From Fictibacillus halophilus (lineage in GTDB: Bacteria > Bacillota > Bacilli > Bacillales > Fictibacillaceae), in the NCBI RefSeq assembly GCF_016401385.1, contig NZ_JAEACF010000001.1, positions 2,604,001-2,668,000 on the forward strand: DNA of 64,000 nucleotides, read 5' to 3'. A program made the translations under genes and the position numbers. Shown here one piece after another: positions 25,736 to 33,815 of this stretch. Position 1 is the stretch's first letter. Each line of letters opens with the position of its first letter. The notes under the pieces were generated by a model. The model saw only the letters and a list, made by a program, of their open reading frames with translations. It made no database searches and was not told where the DNA came from.

Positions 25736-27355
25736 TTATTGATACATTAATTGACGTTGCTTCTTCAACTCGTCATTTGCCAAGTACTCATCATAAGACA
25801 TTTGCTTATCAAGAATTCCTTTAGGCGTGATCTCGATGATACGGTTCGCAATCGTTTCAACGAACTGATGGTCATGTGATGTGAACATCAATGAACCTTT
25901 GTAGCTGATCAATCCGTTGTTCAACGCTGTAATGGACTCTAGATCCAAGTGATTCGTAGGGTCATCCATGATCAATACGTTTGATCCGCTGAGCATCATC
26001 TTAGAAAGCATACAACGAACTTTCTCTCCTCCAGATAATACAGACGGCTTCTTCATTACTTCTTCACCTGAGAAGAGCATACGTCCTAAGAATCCGCGAA
26101 GGAAGCTCTCTGTTTGATCTTCAGGAGAATATTGACGAAGCCAATCAACAAGAGTCTGCTCACTTCCGTCAAAGTACTTCGAGTTATCGCGTGGGAAGTA
26201 CGCTTGAGACGTTGTTACACCCCATTTGTATGTTCCACTATCCGCTTCCATCTCACCCATTAAGATTTTGAATAAAGTTGTGATGGCGATCTCTTCTTTA
26301 CCTACAAAAGCAATCTTGTCGTCTTTGTTCATGATAAAGCTCACGTTATCAAGTACTTTTACGCCATCGATCGTTTTTGTTAGACCGTCAACACGAAGAA
26401 GGTCATTACCGATCTCACGGTTGATGCCAAAATTCACATACGGATATTTACGAGAAGAAGGTCGGATATCATCTAGAGAGATTTTATCTAATAACTTCTT
26501 ACGTGAAGTAGCTTGTTTTGATTTAGATGCATTCGCACTAAATCGCGCAACGAAAGCTTGAAGTTCTTTAATCTTTTCTTCTTTTTTCTTGTTTTGATCT
26601 TGTGCCATACGAAGCGCTAATTGAGAAGACTCATACCAGAAATCGTAGTTCCCTACATAGATCTGAATCTTACCAAAATCAAGGTCAGCCATGTGCGTAC
26701 ATACTTTGTTTAAGAAGTGACGGTCATGGGATACAACGATGACGGTGTTCTCAAAATTGATCAAGAAATCTTCTAGCCACTGGATCGCTTGAAGATCTAA
26801 GTTGTTCGTCGGCTCATCCAAAAGAAGAACGTCTGGCTTACCGAAAAGAGCTTGAGCAAGCAATACTTTTACTTTTTCAGATCCTGTTAGTTCAGCTAGT
26901 TTCTTCGTGTGAAGATCTTCTTTAATTCCAAGACCTTTCAGAAGGATCGCTGCTTCAGATTCTGCTTCCCAACCGTTAAGTTCTGCAAACTCTCCTTCTA
27001 GTTCAGCTGCACGGATTCCGTCTTCGTCTGAGAAGTCAGCTTTCATATAGATTGCGTCTTTCTCTTGCATCACTTCATAAAGACGTGCGTGACCCATAAT
27101 AACTGTTTGCATAACCTCTTGATCTTCATACTCAAAGTGGTTCTGCTTCAATACGGCTAGACGCTCGCCTGGCGTCATGTGAACGTCACCTGTTTGTGCT
27201 TCGATCTCACCTGAAAGAATTTTTAAGAATGTAGATTTACCCGCACCGTTCGCACCAATTAAACCGTAGCAGTTTCCTGGTGTAAACTTTATATTAACGT
27301 CTTCAAACAGCTTGCGGTCGCCATAGCGAAGACCAACGTTAGTTACTGTAATCAT
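25736..27355 (-). CDS. ykpA: ABC-F ATPase, YkpA/YbiT type
   Basis: 539 residues with two ABC modules and no membrane segment. Walker A GANGAGKST and a degenerate second site GKEEIAIT (normal GKS/T missing), signatures LTGSEKVKVLLAQAL and LSGGEKVRCMLSKMM, Walker B VLLLDEPTNNLD and VLIMDDPTNHLD. The linker around residues 245-305 is Lys-rich, as in ribosome-acting ABC-F proteins. The altered second P-loop is typical of the YbiT/YkpA subgroup. These factors act on the ribosome, but its exact role is unknown. Start ATG follows AAGGAGAGATATCCAG; single-gene unit with terminator. Confidence 0.9.
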   Translation of the reverse strand: MITVTNVGLRYGDRKLFEDVNIKFTPGNCYGLIGANGAGKSTFLKILSGEIEAQTGDVHMTPGERLAVLKQNHFEYEDQEVMQTVIMGHARLYEVMQEKDAIYMKADFSDEDGIRAAELEGEFAELNGWEAESEAAILLKGLGIKEDLHTKKLAELTGSEKVKVLLAQALFGKPDVLLLDEPTNNLDLQAIQWLEDFLINFENTVIVVSHDRHFLNKVCTHMADLDFGKIQIYVGNYDFWYESSQLALRMAQDQNKKKEEKIKELQAFVARFSANASKSKQATSRKKLLDKISLDDIRPSSRKYPYVNFGINREIGNDLLRVDGLTKTIDGVKVLDNVSFIMNKDDKIAFVGKEEIAITTLFKILMGEMEADSGTYKWGVTTSQAYFPRDNSKYFDGSEQTLVDWLRQYSPEDQTESFLRGFLGRMLFSGEEVMKKPSVLSGGEKVRCMLSKMMLSGSNVLIMDDPTNHLDLESITALNNGLISYKGSLMFTSHDHQFVETIANRIIEITPKGILDKQMSYDEYLANDELKKQRQLMYQ

Positions 27356-27523
27356 CTGGATATCTCTCCTTTTTATATATAACTGACATTCAACCCACTA
27401 TCAGCTTACATACATATATTCAATCCGTATCCTATAAAAATGCATACTTACTGATTGTATCATAAATACAAGATATATAACCTTACAATCTTTTACCCAC
27501 ATTGAAATTTTTAAACTTTATAG

Positions 27524-27558
27524 ACATAAAAAAGCTCAGAAGCACATGCCTCTGAGCT
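27524..27558 (-). terminator. Terminator of the TRAP transporter operon
   Basis: Stem AGCTCAGA-A-GC / GC-C-TCTGAGCT (27533-27543 with 27548-27558) and a U run on the minus strand. Confidence 0.85.
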
Positions 27559-27566
27559 ACTCATCT

Positions 27567-29552
27567 TTAAACCGCTGGTGAAGATGGTGCTTGTGTATTG
27601 TCTTTTTTCAAAAGCCAATACTGACTTCCAAGCATTAAAGCGAACGCTGCAAGACCGATCGCGCTGTAGATGCCTTCTGGATAGATCAGCAAGAATCCAA
27701 TCACAACCGCTGCTATCCTTTCTAACCAAGAAAGAGCACGCATCCAATATCCGATCATTCCTGCCCCAATTGCAATCATACCGACAAATGCAGTCGAGAT
27801 CACCCAGATCGCTTCTGTCCAAGTTGTATCAATCAACATGAGCTGTGGTGAGATAACGAAAATATACGGAATAATAAACGCCGCAATGGCTAGCTTTGAT
27901 GATATGATTCCGGTTCGTATCGGTTCACCACCCGAAACCCCAGCCGCTGCAAATGCTGCAAGTGCTACAGGAGGTGTAATATCCGCAATGATTCCAAAAT
28001 AGAACACAAACATGTGAGCCGACAGATCAGGAACACCGAATAACAAAATGGCTGGTGCCGCGATCGTTGACGTAATCACATAGTTCGCCGTTGTTGGTGA
28101 TCCCATACCAAGTACAAGTGATGCAATCATCGTTAAGATCAAGGTTGGAATGAGATAACCACCTGACAACTCTAGCAAACCATTCGCCATCTTAAGACCT
28201 ACACCCGTTACGGTAACAACCCCGACGATCATACCTGCCGCTGCTGTAGCCGCTGCAACACCAAGCGCCGTTCTTGCCCCATCGGCTAATGCTTCAATAA
28301 AGAGCTTTGGCCCCATACGAGTTTGCTTATTGAACATGCCCACGGCGATCGCACTCACGATGGACCATAGTGCTGATTTTGTAACACTAACGCCATTCAT
28401 TAAAAGAACAATAACCACAACGATTGGAATCAACAGATAGACTTGCTTGATGACTCTTTTCGTTTCAGGCATCTCTTCACGTGATAACCCTCTAAGCCCG
28501 ATGCGTTTTGCTTCAAAATGCGTCATGATCCAAATTCCTGCAAAATATAAAATGGCAGGGATGGCTGCAGCTTTAGCGATATCCCAATACGTGATACCAC
28601 CGCCGATAAATTCAACCATTAGAAACGCTGCTGCACCCATGACTGGCGGCATGATCTGTCCACCTGTTGAAGAAGCTGCCTCTACCGCTCCTGCAAAGTT
28701 TTTATCATAACCTAAACGTTTCATCATCGGAATCGTAAAAGCCCCTGAAGTTACAACGTTAGCAACCGAACTTCCACTGATCGTCCCTTGAAGAGCACTT
28801 GAGAAAATGGCTACCTTAGCAGGACCGCCGACACGTCTTCCTGCAATGACGATGGATAAATCATTGAAATATTCCCCTACCCCTGTTTTAACGAGAAAAG
28901 CTCCAAATAATAGGAACAGAAAAATATATGTGGACGAAACCGCTAGCGGTGTTCCTAAAATACCTTCTGTTGTGAAAAACATCGTTCTTACGATACGTTC
29001 GATCGTCAAACCTTTGTGCTCTAAAAATCCCGGCATATAAGGTCCCATATACGCGTAGACAAGGAATAGACCCGCTATAATCGTTATTGGGAGACCAACG
29101 ACACGTCTTGTTGCCTCTAGAACAAGCAAAATGGCAAGTGCACCAATGATGAAATCTTGAGTCGTTAATCTTCCTACTCTCATGACTAGGTCATCCATAA
29201 ATATGTACCAATAAGATCCTACCGCTATAGATAAAACAGCAAGAATCATGTCATACCAAGCAACTTGAAAAAGCGGCTTTTTTTCTGTCTTCTTTTTTGA
29301 AGCAGGAAACAACAAAAAGATTAAAGTAAGTGCAAAACCTAAATGAATGGTCCTTTGCAGCTGTGCAGGTAGAACACCGAAAATCGCTGTGTAAAGCTGA
29401 AATAACGAAAAAGCAACAAGGCCAATCAATGTTATCCAATATAGTGCACCTTTTAATTTACGAAAACCTGCTTCTGGATCGTACTTTTCCATCAGTTCTT
29501 GTACAGCTTGATCTGATATTTGTTCACGCTCAATTTGAGTCTTTTTATCCAA
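27567..29552 (-). CDS. TRAP transporter, fused 4TM/12TM permease (TAXI type)
   Basis: 661 residues and about 17 hydrophobic segments. The fusion of the DctQ-like and DctM-like subunits is typical for TAXI TRAP systems; motifs seen are GSSVANVVTSGAFTIPMMK, GGQIMPPVMGAAAFLM and GMGSPTTANYVI. It imports organic acids or amino acids with Na+ or H+, taking substrate from the TAXI binding protein encoded two genes upstream. Start is TTG 29552, 8 bases after GGAGG, overlapping the end of the DUF1850 gene by 8 bp. Order in the operon: TAXI protein, DUF1850, permease. Confidence 0.9.
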   Translation of the reverse strand: MDKKTQIEREQISDQAVQELMEKYDPEAGFRKLKGALYWITLIGLVAFSLFQLYTAIFGVLPAQLQRTIHLGFALTLIFLLFPASKKKTEKKPLFQVAWYDMILAVLSIAVGSYWYIFMDDLVMRVGRLTTQDFIIGALAILLVLEATRRVVGLPITIIAGLFLVYAYMGPYMPGFLEHKGLTIERIVRTMFFTTEGILGTPLAVSSTYIFLFLLFGAFLVKTGVGEYFNDLSIVIAGRRVGGPAKVAIFSSALQGTISGSSVANVVTSGAFTIPMMKRLGYDKNFAGAVEAASSTGGQIMPPVMGAAAFLMVEFIGGGITYWDIAKAAAIPAILYFAGIWIMTHFEAKRIGLRGLSREEMPETKRVIKQVYLLIPIVVVIVLLMNGVSVTKSALWSIVSAIAVGMFNKQTRMGPKLFIEALADGARTALGVAAATAAAGMIVGVVTVTGVGLKMANGLLELSGGYLIPTLILTMIASLVLGMGSPTTANYVITSTIAAPAILLFGVPDLSAHMFVFYFGIIADITPPVALAAFAAAGVSGGEPIRTGIISSKLAIAAFIIPYIFVISPQLMLIDTTWTEAIWVISTAFVGMIAIGAGMIGYWMRALSWLERIAAVVIGFLLIYPEGIYSAIGLAAFALMLGSQYWLLKKDNTQAPSSPAV

Positions 29553-30048
29553 GTTTTTTCCCTCCTATCACCCATTGCCAGAAATTCAACTTTTCTGTTT
29601 TTAATGAAACCCAAGATCCTTTCTCACTAAAAGCAGAAAAGGGATATTCATTATCTTTAAGAAGAAGTGTATGATTCGCTATAATTTGTCCGATTCGAAT
29701 ATCTAATGACGGAAACGTTCTTTTCATGTTGGATAAAATATAGTTCTTACCTTTGTGTGTAAACACTTCACCATCTGCTGCACCAGATGGCATACCCACC
29801 CCAAATTCTTGAAACCTCATTTCAGTTTGCATGATCTCTTCATTATGAACTTGATAGATTTCGCGAACTGGTGTTTTATGAATAGAGTGTATGTATTCAA
29901 TACTGAATTCACTACCATGCTTCGCTTTAAAGAAGGCTAACGTTTTACCTGTTTTACCTTCTTCAATGACTACTGCGTTAAAAAATGGCACCATTGATAC
30001 CAATGCTAAAGCCACTAAGATCAGTATGCTGATAATCATTCGCTTCAT
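29545..30048 (-). CDS. DUF1850 protein of the TRAP-TAXI operon
   Basis: 167 residues. One N-terminal hydrophobic segment (MKRMIISILILVALALVSMV) anchors or exports it; the body has the DUF1850 pattern FSIEYIHSIHKTPVREIY and FGVGMPSG. DUF1850 genes occur next to TAXI TRAP permeases, so an accessory role in transport is inferred. The start ATG 30048 has no ribosome site directly ahead; AAGAGGTG lies 40 bases upstream and a hairpin (30056-30086) fills the space, leaving about 9 unpaired bases between site and start. Confidence 0.85.
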   Translation of the reverse strand: MKRMIISILILVALALVSMVPFFNAVVIEEGKTGKTLAFFKAKHGSEFSIEYIHSIHKTPVREIYQVHNEEIMQTEMRFQEFGVGMPSGAADGEVFTHKGKNYILSNMKRTFPSLDIRIGQIIANHTLLLKDNEYPFSAFSEKGSWVSLKTEKLNFWQWVIGGKKLG

Positions 30049-30055
30049 AAGAATA

Positions 30056-30086
30056 CATGGACTAAAGAATATTCTTTTAGTCCATG
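30056..30086 (-). promoter_or_regulatory. Hairpin between Shine-Dalgarno site and start of DUF1850 gene
   Basis: Nearly perfect palindrome: CATGGACTAAA-GAAT pairs with ATTC-TTTTAGTCCATG with one bulged base. No U run follows, so it is not a typical terminator. The ribosome site AAGAGGTG (30092-30099) overlaps the stop of the TAXI gene. Folding the stem removes about 31 bases and leaves a normal 9-base spacing to ATG 30048. Confidence 0.7.
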
Positions 30087-30097
30087 CTCCACACCTC

Positions 30098-31087
30098 TTA
30101 TTTTAAAATTCCTTTTTCTTCAAAGTACTTTTTAGCTCCAGGATGGAAGTCGATTCCCATACCTTCTACCGCCTTTTCAGGTGAGATAAGTTCTCCTTTT
30201 GCGTGACTGATCTTATCTGTGTTCTCAAAGATTGCCTTTGTGATCGCGTAAACTGCATCGTCTTCCATGTCTTTACGAACTGTAAGCATGGATAGAACTG
30301 CCACCGTTTTCACGTCAGCCTCGAGCTTATACGTACCACTTTTAACGGTATCCTCAATGTAATACGGGTGAGCTTCAATCAGTTCTTTAATCTTTTCGTC
30401 AGCAATCGGTACAATTGTCACAGGGTTTGTTGCAGATAATGCTTCTACTGCACCTGTTGGTGTTCCTGCTGTTATAAATGCCGCTTGGATATTTTTATCT
30501 TGTATGCTTTCAGCAGACTCATCAAAGGATAGATGCTGTGCATCAATGTCTTTCATCGTCATACCGTGAATCTTTAGAATTTGTTCAGCATTCGCAAATG
30601 TTCCACTACCTGGTGCTCCTACTGACACCTTTTTGCCTTTTAGGTCTTCAACACTCTTAATCCCGCTATCTTTTAATGTAACGATCTGGATGGTTTCAGG
30701 ATATAATGTCCCGATTCCTGTAACTTGATCAACTTTTCCTTCAAACATTTCCTTGCCTTCTACTGCATAGCTAGCGATATCTGTTTGAGTGAACGCTACA
30801 TCAGCATCACCATCTTGAAGTAACTGCATGTTCTCAACAGATGCACCTGAAGCTTGAGAGTTTGCTTCAACATCAAGCTCATCTTTCACAATCTTTGCCA
30901 TCTCTCCACCTAGTGGATAATATGTACCGCCTGTCCCACCTGTTACAATACTGATTTGATCAAGATTTAATGAAGCGCTTTTGTCACCAGATTCTTTCTT
31001 TTCAGATGGAGTCTCAATTTTTTGACCACATGCTGCTAGTGAAAATGCAAGAATCAGTACGAAAAATAATGCAATTCCCTTTTTCAT
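30098..31087 (-). CDS. TAXI-family TRAP solute-binding lipoprotein
   Basis: 329 residues. A lipoprotein signal ends in LAACG with Cys20 as the lipidated residue. The TAXI signature VTGGTGGTYYPLGGEMAKIV follows near residues 48-67, and the Ser/Gly-rich VSVGAPGSGTFANAEQIL marks the ligand cleft. It captures a substrate outside the membrane for the fused permease; TAXI proteins often bind glutamate, glutamine or related acids, but the ligand here cannot be read from sequence. Start ATG follows AAGGAGGAAGAAC. First gene of the operon. Confidence 0.92.
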   Translation of the reverse strand: MKKGIALFFVLILAFSLAACGQKIETPSEKKESGDKSASLNLDQISIVTGGTGGTYYPLGGEMAKIVKDELDVEANSQASGASVENMQLLQDGDADVAFTQTDIASYAVEGKEMFEGKVDQVTGIGTLYPETIQIVTLKDSGIKSVEDLKGKKVSVGAPGSGTFANAEQILKIHGMTMKDIDAQHLSFDESAESIQDKNIQAAFITAGTPTGAVEALSATNPVTIVPIADEKIKELIEAHPYYIEDTVKSGTYKLEADVKTVAVLSMLTVRKDMEDDAVYAITKAIFENTDKISHAKGELISPEKAVEGMGIDFHPGAKKYFEEKGILK

Positions 31088-31192
31088 GTTCTTCCTCCTT
31101 GTATGGAATAATTTGGTCCATTCTTAAAGTTTAGCATAAGCTTCATTAAAATTGCAGAATAATTATAATTTTTAGACATAATATCTTGGCAT

Positions 31193-31220
31193 AAAAAAAG
31201 AGCGACCGAAGTCACTCTTT
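31193..31220 (-). terminator. Terminator of the ykuU-ykuV-dps unit
   Basis: Stem AAAGAG-C-GAC / GTC-A-CTCTTT with a CGAA tetraloop and a U run on the minus strand. Confidence 0.85.
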
Positions 31221-31226
31221 GTATCA

Positions 31227-31661
31227 TCAGCTTACGAATGCACGTAGCATCCAATTATGTTTAGCTAAGCTTTCACGAACAGATAATAACATGTCGTGCG
31301 TTACTTCATCACCTTCACGCTCGGTTACTTCCATTCCTTCTTTAATCTCAGCGATCAGATGTTCAAAGTCGTTAATGATGCTTTGAACCATCGCTTCTGC
31401 TGTTTCGTTACTCTTAGCTTCTTCAACGGTAGCCAACTCTAAATACTCTTTCATCGTCGCAACCGGTGTACCTTTTAGAACGAGCAGTCGCTCAGCTAAT
31501 TCGTCAATGTTCGTTGCCGCTTCGTTGTAAAGCTCTTCAAACTTTTCATGAAGTGTGAAAAAGTGAGGTCCTTTTACATACCAATGATAGTTGTGTAGTT
31601 TTACAAACAATACATTCCAGTTGGCAACTTGGCGGTTTAATACCTCTTGAATGGTGTTCAT
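31227..31661 (-). CDS. dps: Dps-family ferroxidase, iron-storage and DNA protection
   Basis: 144 residues, four-helix ferritin-like fold. The inter-subunit ferroxidase residues are visible in [26 protein letters not shown] (split here by motif: HNYHW, then H-x3-E-x2-Y) with the acidic partner DELAERLL. Dps proteins oxidise Fe2+ with H2O2, store iron and may coat DNA. Start ATG follows AAGGAG, which lies in the end of ykuV 12 bp upstream. Being downstream of a peroxiredoxin and a thioredoxin-like gene, with Fur-like and PerR-like sites ahead of ykuU, it fits a peroxide/iron operon. Confidence 0.92.
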   Translation of the reverse strand: MNTIQEVLNRQVANWNVLFVKLHNYHWYVKGPHFFTLHEKFEELYNEAATNIDELAERLLVLKGTPVATMKEYLELATVEEAKSNETAEAMVQSIINDFEHLIAEIKEGMEVTEREGDEVTHDMLLSVRESLAKHNWMLRAFVS

Positions 31662-31673
31662 CGTATCATCTCC

Positions 31674-32123
31674 TTATTTTGTTTCTTCGTTTAATACACG
31701 ATTCAATCGTTTGCGAAGCATGTCCATTCCGCTTCCACCAGCTTGGAAGTGACGAAGCTTTCCTTCTTTATCAAACACATAGTACGCAGGTACATATTTG
31801 TTTTCAAAAGCATCGGTTAATTTATGCTCGCTGTCTACATAGATCGGCTGTGTAATATCATGCCCAATCGCCATCTGTTCGATAACACTCATGTCTAGAT
31901 CATTTTCTGAGCGAGGCATGTGTACGGCAACCACGTTTAGGTCATCTTCATACTCATCGCGAAGCTCGTTAACATCAGGCATCGCTTCTTTACACAAGCC
32001 ACAGCTTACGGACCAGAAGTGGATTAAGGTTGCTTTTTCTCCAACCAATTCTTCTTTTGTTACTTCTTCATTCAACCAAGTTGTAGCACCATCAAGTTCA
32101 GGCATTTGTTCACGTAATTTCAT
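31674..32123 (-). CDS. ykuV: Thioredoxin-like thiol-disulfide oxidoreductase YkuV
   Basis: 149 residues, cytoplasmic (no signal peptide). The redox site is CGLC at Cys41-Cys44 within FWSVSCGLCKEAMPD, and the conserved AVHMPRSENDLD and FENKYVPAYYVFD segments match Bacillus YkuV closely. YkuV reduces disulfides and pairs genetically with the peroxiredoxin YkuU, as here, although a 130-bp repeat (32202-32328) lies between the two genes. Start ATG follows GGAGGGAATATTAG. The 20-nt CxxC variant (H in Bacillus subtilis, G here) may shift its redox potential. Confidence 0.92.
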   Translation of the reverse strand: MKLREQMPELDGATTWLNEEVTKEELVGEKATLIHFWSVSCGLCKEAMPDVNELRDEYEDDLNVVAVHMPRSENDLDMSVIEQMAIGHDITQPIYVDSEHKLTDAFENKYVPAYYVFDKEGKLRHFQAGGSGMDMLRKRLNRVLNEETK

Positions 32124-32201
32124 CTAATATTCCCTCCAAAAAGTTGTACGATCATTTTATTAAGTCATATTCTAAAAAGGTTGTGACCTCTTCATTGACA
32201 A

Positions 32202-32328
32202 GTTGATTGGAGTGCAAGGTGCGAGACTCCTGCGGGACGAGCGGTCAGGTGAGACCCTTAAAGGCGCGAAGCAGCAAGGGGCTCACCGGTCGCCCGCGGA
32301 AAGCGAGCATCCTGAAACGGAAATCAAC
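32202..32328 (-). repeat. Palindromic dispersed intergenic repeat, copy C
   Basis: GTTGATT to AATCAAC, 127 bp, in the opposite orientation to copy A; contains GAGCGGTCAGGTGAGACCC and GGGGCTCACCGGTCGCCC as the two arms. It lies between ykuU and ykuV, so it would be transcribed as part of their shared mRNA if they are one operon. Confidence 0.85.
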
Positions 32329-32348
32329 TTCTTTCAAGAACAACAGGC

Positions 32349-32891
32349 TTATAGTGTCTTTTGCCCTGGCTTCCAGTTTGCTGGGCAAAGTCCGCCTGTT
32401 TGTAACGCTTGAAGCACACGCAATGTTTCATCAGCATCACGGCCGATATTGTTGTGGAAGACAACTTGGTACATCATCTCACCTTCAGGATTGATGATAA
32501 ACATTCCTCGAAGTGCAACACCTTCTTCTTCGATCAGAACACCATAATCACGCGATACACGGTGATTTGTGTCAGCAGCGAGAGGGTAATTTAATTCTCC
32601 GAGTCCATTATCATCACGACTCGTGTTGATCCACGCTAAATGCGTGTGAACGGTGTCTGTTGAAACCCCGATTACCTCGGCATCTAAGTCTTCAAATTCA
32701 CTATATCTATCTGATAATGCTGTGATTTCAGTCGGACATACGAAAGTGAAATCCATTGGATAGAAGAAAAGAACCGTCCATTTTCCTTCTTCCATGTTCT
32801 TTTCTAAACTTACTTTTTTCGTTTCTTTGTTCGGCATGATCGCTTCCATCTCAAAGCGAGGTGCTTGTTTTCCTACCATACGTTCTGCCAT
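32349..32891 (-). CDS. ykuU: Typical 2-Cys peroxiredoxin YkuU
   Basis: 180 residues. Peroxidatic Cys52 lies in FTFVCPTE, resolving Cys169 in GGLCPANWKPG. The enzyme reduces H2O2 and organic peroxides; YkuV, encoded next, is a plausible reductant. The length and sequence agree with YkuU of Bacillus subtilis rather than AhpC, and no ahpF is nearby. ATG 32891 lies 10 bases after AAAGGAG. Upstream are a good SigA promoter and Fur-like and PerR-like operators. Confidence 0.92.
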   Translation of the reverse strand: MAERMVGKQAPRFEMEAIMPNKETKKVSLEKNMEEGKWTVLFFYPMDFTFVCPTEITALSDRYSEFEDLDAEVIGVSTDTVHTHLAWINTSRDDNGLGELNYPLAADTNHRVSRDYGVLIEEEGVALRGMFIINPEGEMMYQVVFHNNIGRDADETLRVLQALQTGGLCPANWKPGQKTL

Positions 32892-32916
32892 TCTTCATAC
32901 ACTCCTTTTATATAAA

Positions 32917-32937
32917 TGATAATGAAAATCATTATCA
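32917..32937 (-). promoter_or_regulatory. Fur-box-like operator ahead of ykuU
   Basis: Perfect inverted repeat TGATAATGA - AAA - TCATTATCA, matching the Fur consensus GATAATGATAATCATTATC closely. It lies about 20 bases downstream of the predicted -10, where bound repressor would block the polymerase. Confidence 0.75.
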
Positions 32938-32956
32938 TATGTTCTTCACATTCTTT

Positions 32957-32984
32957 ATTATACTCACTTCTATTTTGAAGTCAA
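32957..32984 (-). promoter_or_regulatory. SigA promoter of ykuU
   Basis: Minus strand TTGACT (32979-32984), 16-base spacer, TATAAT (32957-32962). Predicted start of transcription is near 32950. Confidence 0.75.
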
Positions 32985-32991
32985 TACTAAT

Positions 32992-33006
32992 TTATAATAA
33001 TTATTA
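32992..33006 (-). promoter_or_regulatory. PerR-box-like operator ahead of ykuU
   Basis: TTATAATAATTATTA matches the PerR box TTATAATNATTATAA at 13 of 14 fixed positions. It lies just upstream of the -35. The region is AT-rich, so chance matches are possible. Confidence 0.5.
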
Positions 33007-33044
33007 ATAAGGAACAAGTATTGTGCTCACAACTCCCAAAAAAC

Positions 33045-33080
33045 ATAAAAAAACCTTACTCAAATCTGTTGAGTAAGGTT
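33045..33080 (-). terminator. Terminator of the TVP38 gene
   Basis: Perfect 11-base stem AACCTTACTCA / TGAGTAAGGTT (33052-33062 with 33070-33080), overlapping the stop codon, with a U run on the minus strand. Confidence 0.9.
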
Positions 33081-33753
33081 ACGCATTATCTTCTTTATGT
33101 TGGTGAATTTGACTGGTAATCATTTGTTTATTTTTCATGAGCAGCGGTATACAAGCTACAAATAGTACTAAACCGATTGCGACCGCAATGATTGTTCCAT
33201 TACCTTTGATAAAACTGTCGCCTAACAAGTTGTAAGCGAGTGTTCCAGGTAAGACGCCAAGCATTGTTGCTAGAATGTATGATCGGAGTTTTAGCTTAGA
33301 GATTCCAGCAACATAGCTAACCACATCAAAATTCAATACCGGAATGATTCTTAATAAAAAAATATAAACGAATCCTTTTTCCTTCAGTTGATTCTGCCAT
33401 TTCTCAATTCTTGAAGGTGAATCTGTTTTTTGTTTAATCCATCTCGCACCAAGATGTTTAGCGATGTAAAAGGATAAAATGGCACCAATTGTCGCTGAAA
33501 ACACCGTATATACAGTACCCCATACTACGCCAAAAGCCAAACCGCCTGCCAGTGAAAGAACAGAGATCGGAAATAATGTAAAGGGACGGATTACATTTAC
33601 AATGATATAAACGATAGGTGCGACCATTCCAAAGGATAGTACCCAATCACGCAAAGATATAGGGGTAATTTTAAAAACAAAATGGTTTAGAGCAAACAGA
33701 AACATGACAATCAATAAGATTACTGTGATCTTCACCAATGTGCTTTTTTTCAT
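33079..33753 (-). CDS. TVP38/TMEM64-family (DedA-like VTT) membrane protein
   Basis: 224 residues, about six hydrophobic segments. The VTT-domain signature appears as LAGGLAFGVVWGTVYTVFSATIGAILSFYIAKHLG, given here in parts (LAGGLAFG, then SATIGAILSF), and RIIPVLNFDVVSYVAG in the second half. Members are membrane proteins linked to lipid scrambling or transport; the bacterial role is not settled. Start ATG follows GAGGGGGGTTAT. Confidence 0.88.
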   Translation of the reverse strand: MKKSTLVKITVILLIVMFLFALNHFVFKITPISLRDWVLSFGMVAPIVYIIVNVIRPFTLFPISVLSLAGGLAFGVVWGTVYTVFSATIGAILSFYIAKHLGARWIKQKTDSPSRIEKWQNQLKEKGFVYIFLLRIIPVLNFDVVSYVAGISKLKLRSYILATMLGVLPGTLAYNLLGDSFIKGNGTIIAVAIGLVLFVACIPLLMKNKQMITSQIHQHKEDNA

Positions 33754-33815
33754 ATAACCCCCCTCTTTGCCGTTATTTTACTTTTAATATTCCTGAATCT
33801 GATCGTTTGTAAACG

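Noticed and set aside
32203..32494. Frames of 69 and 95 codons at repeat C
   Set aside because: They lie in the palindromic repeat and run antisense into ykuU.
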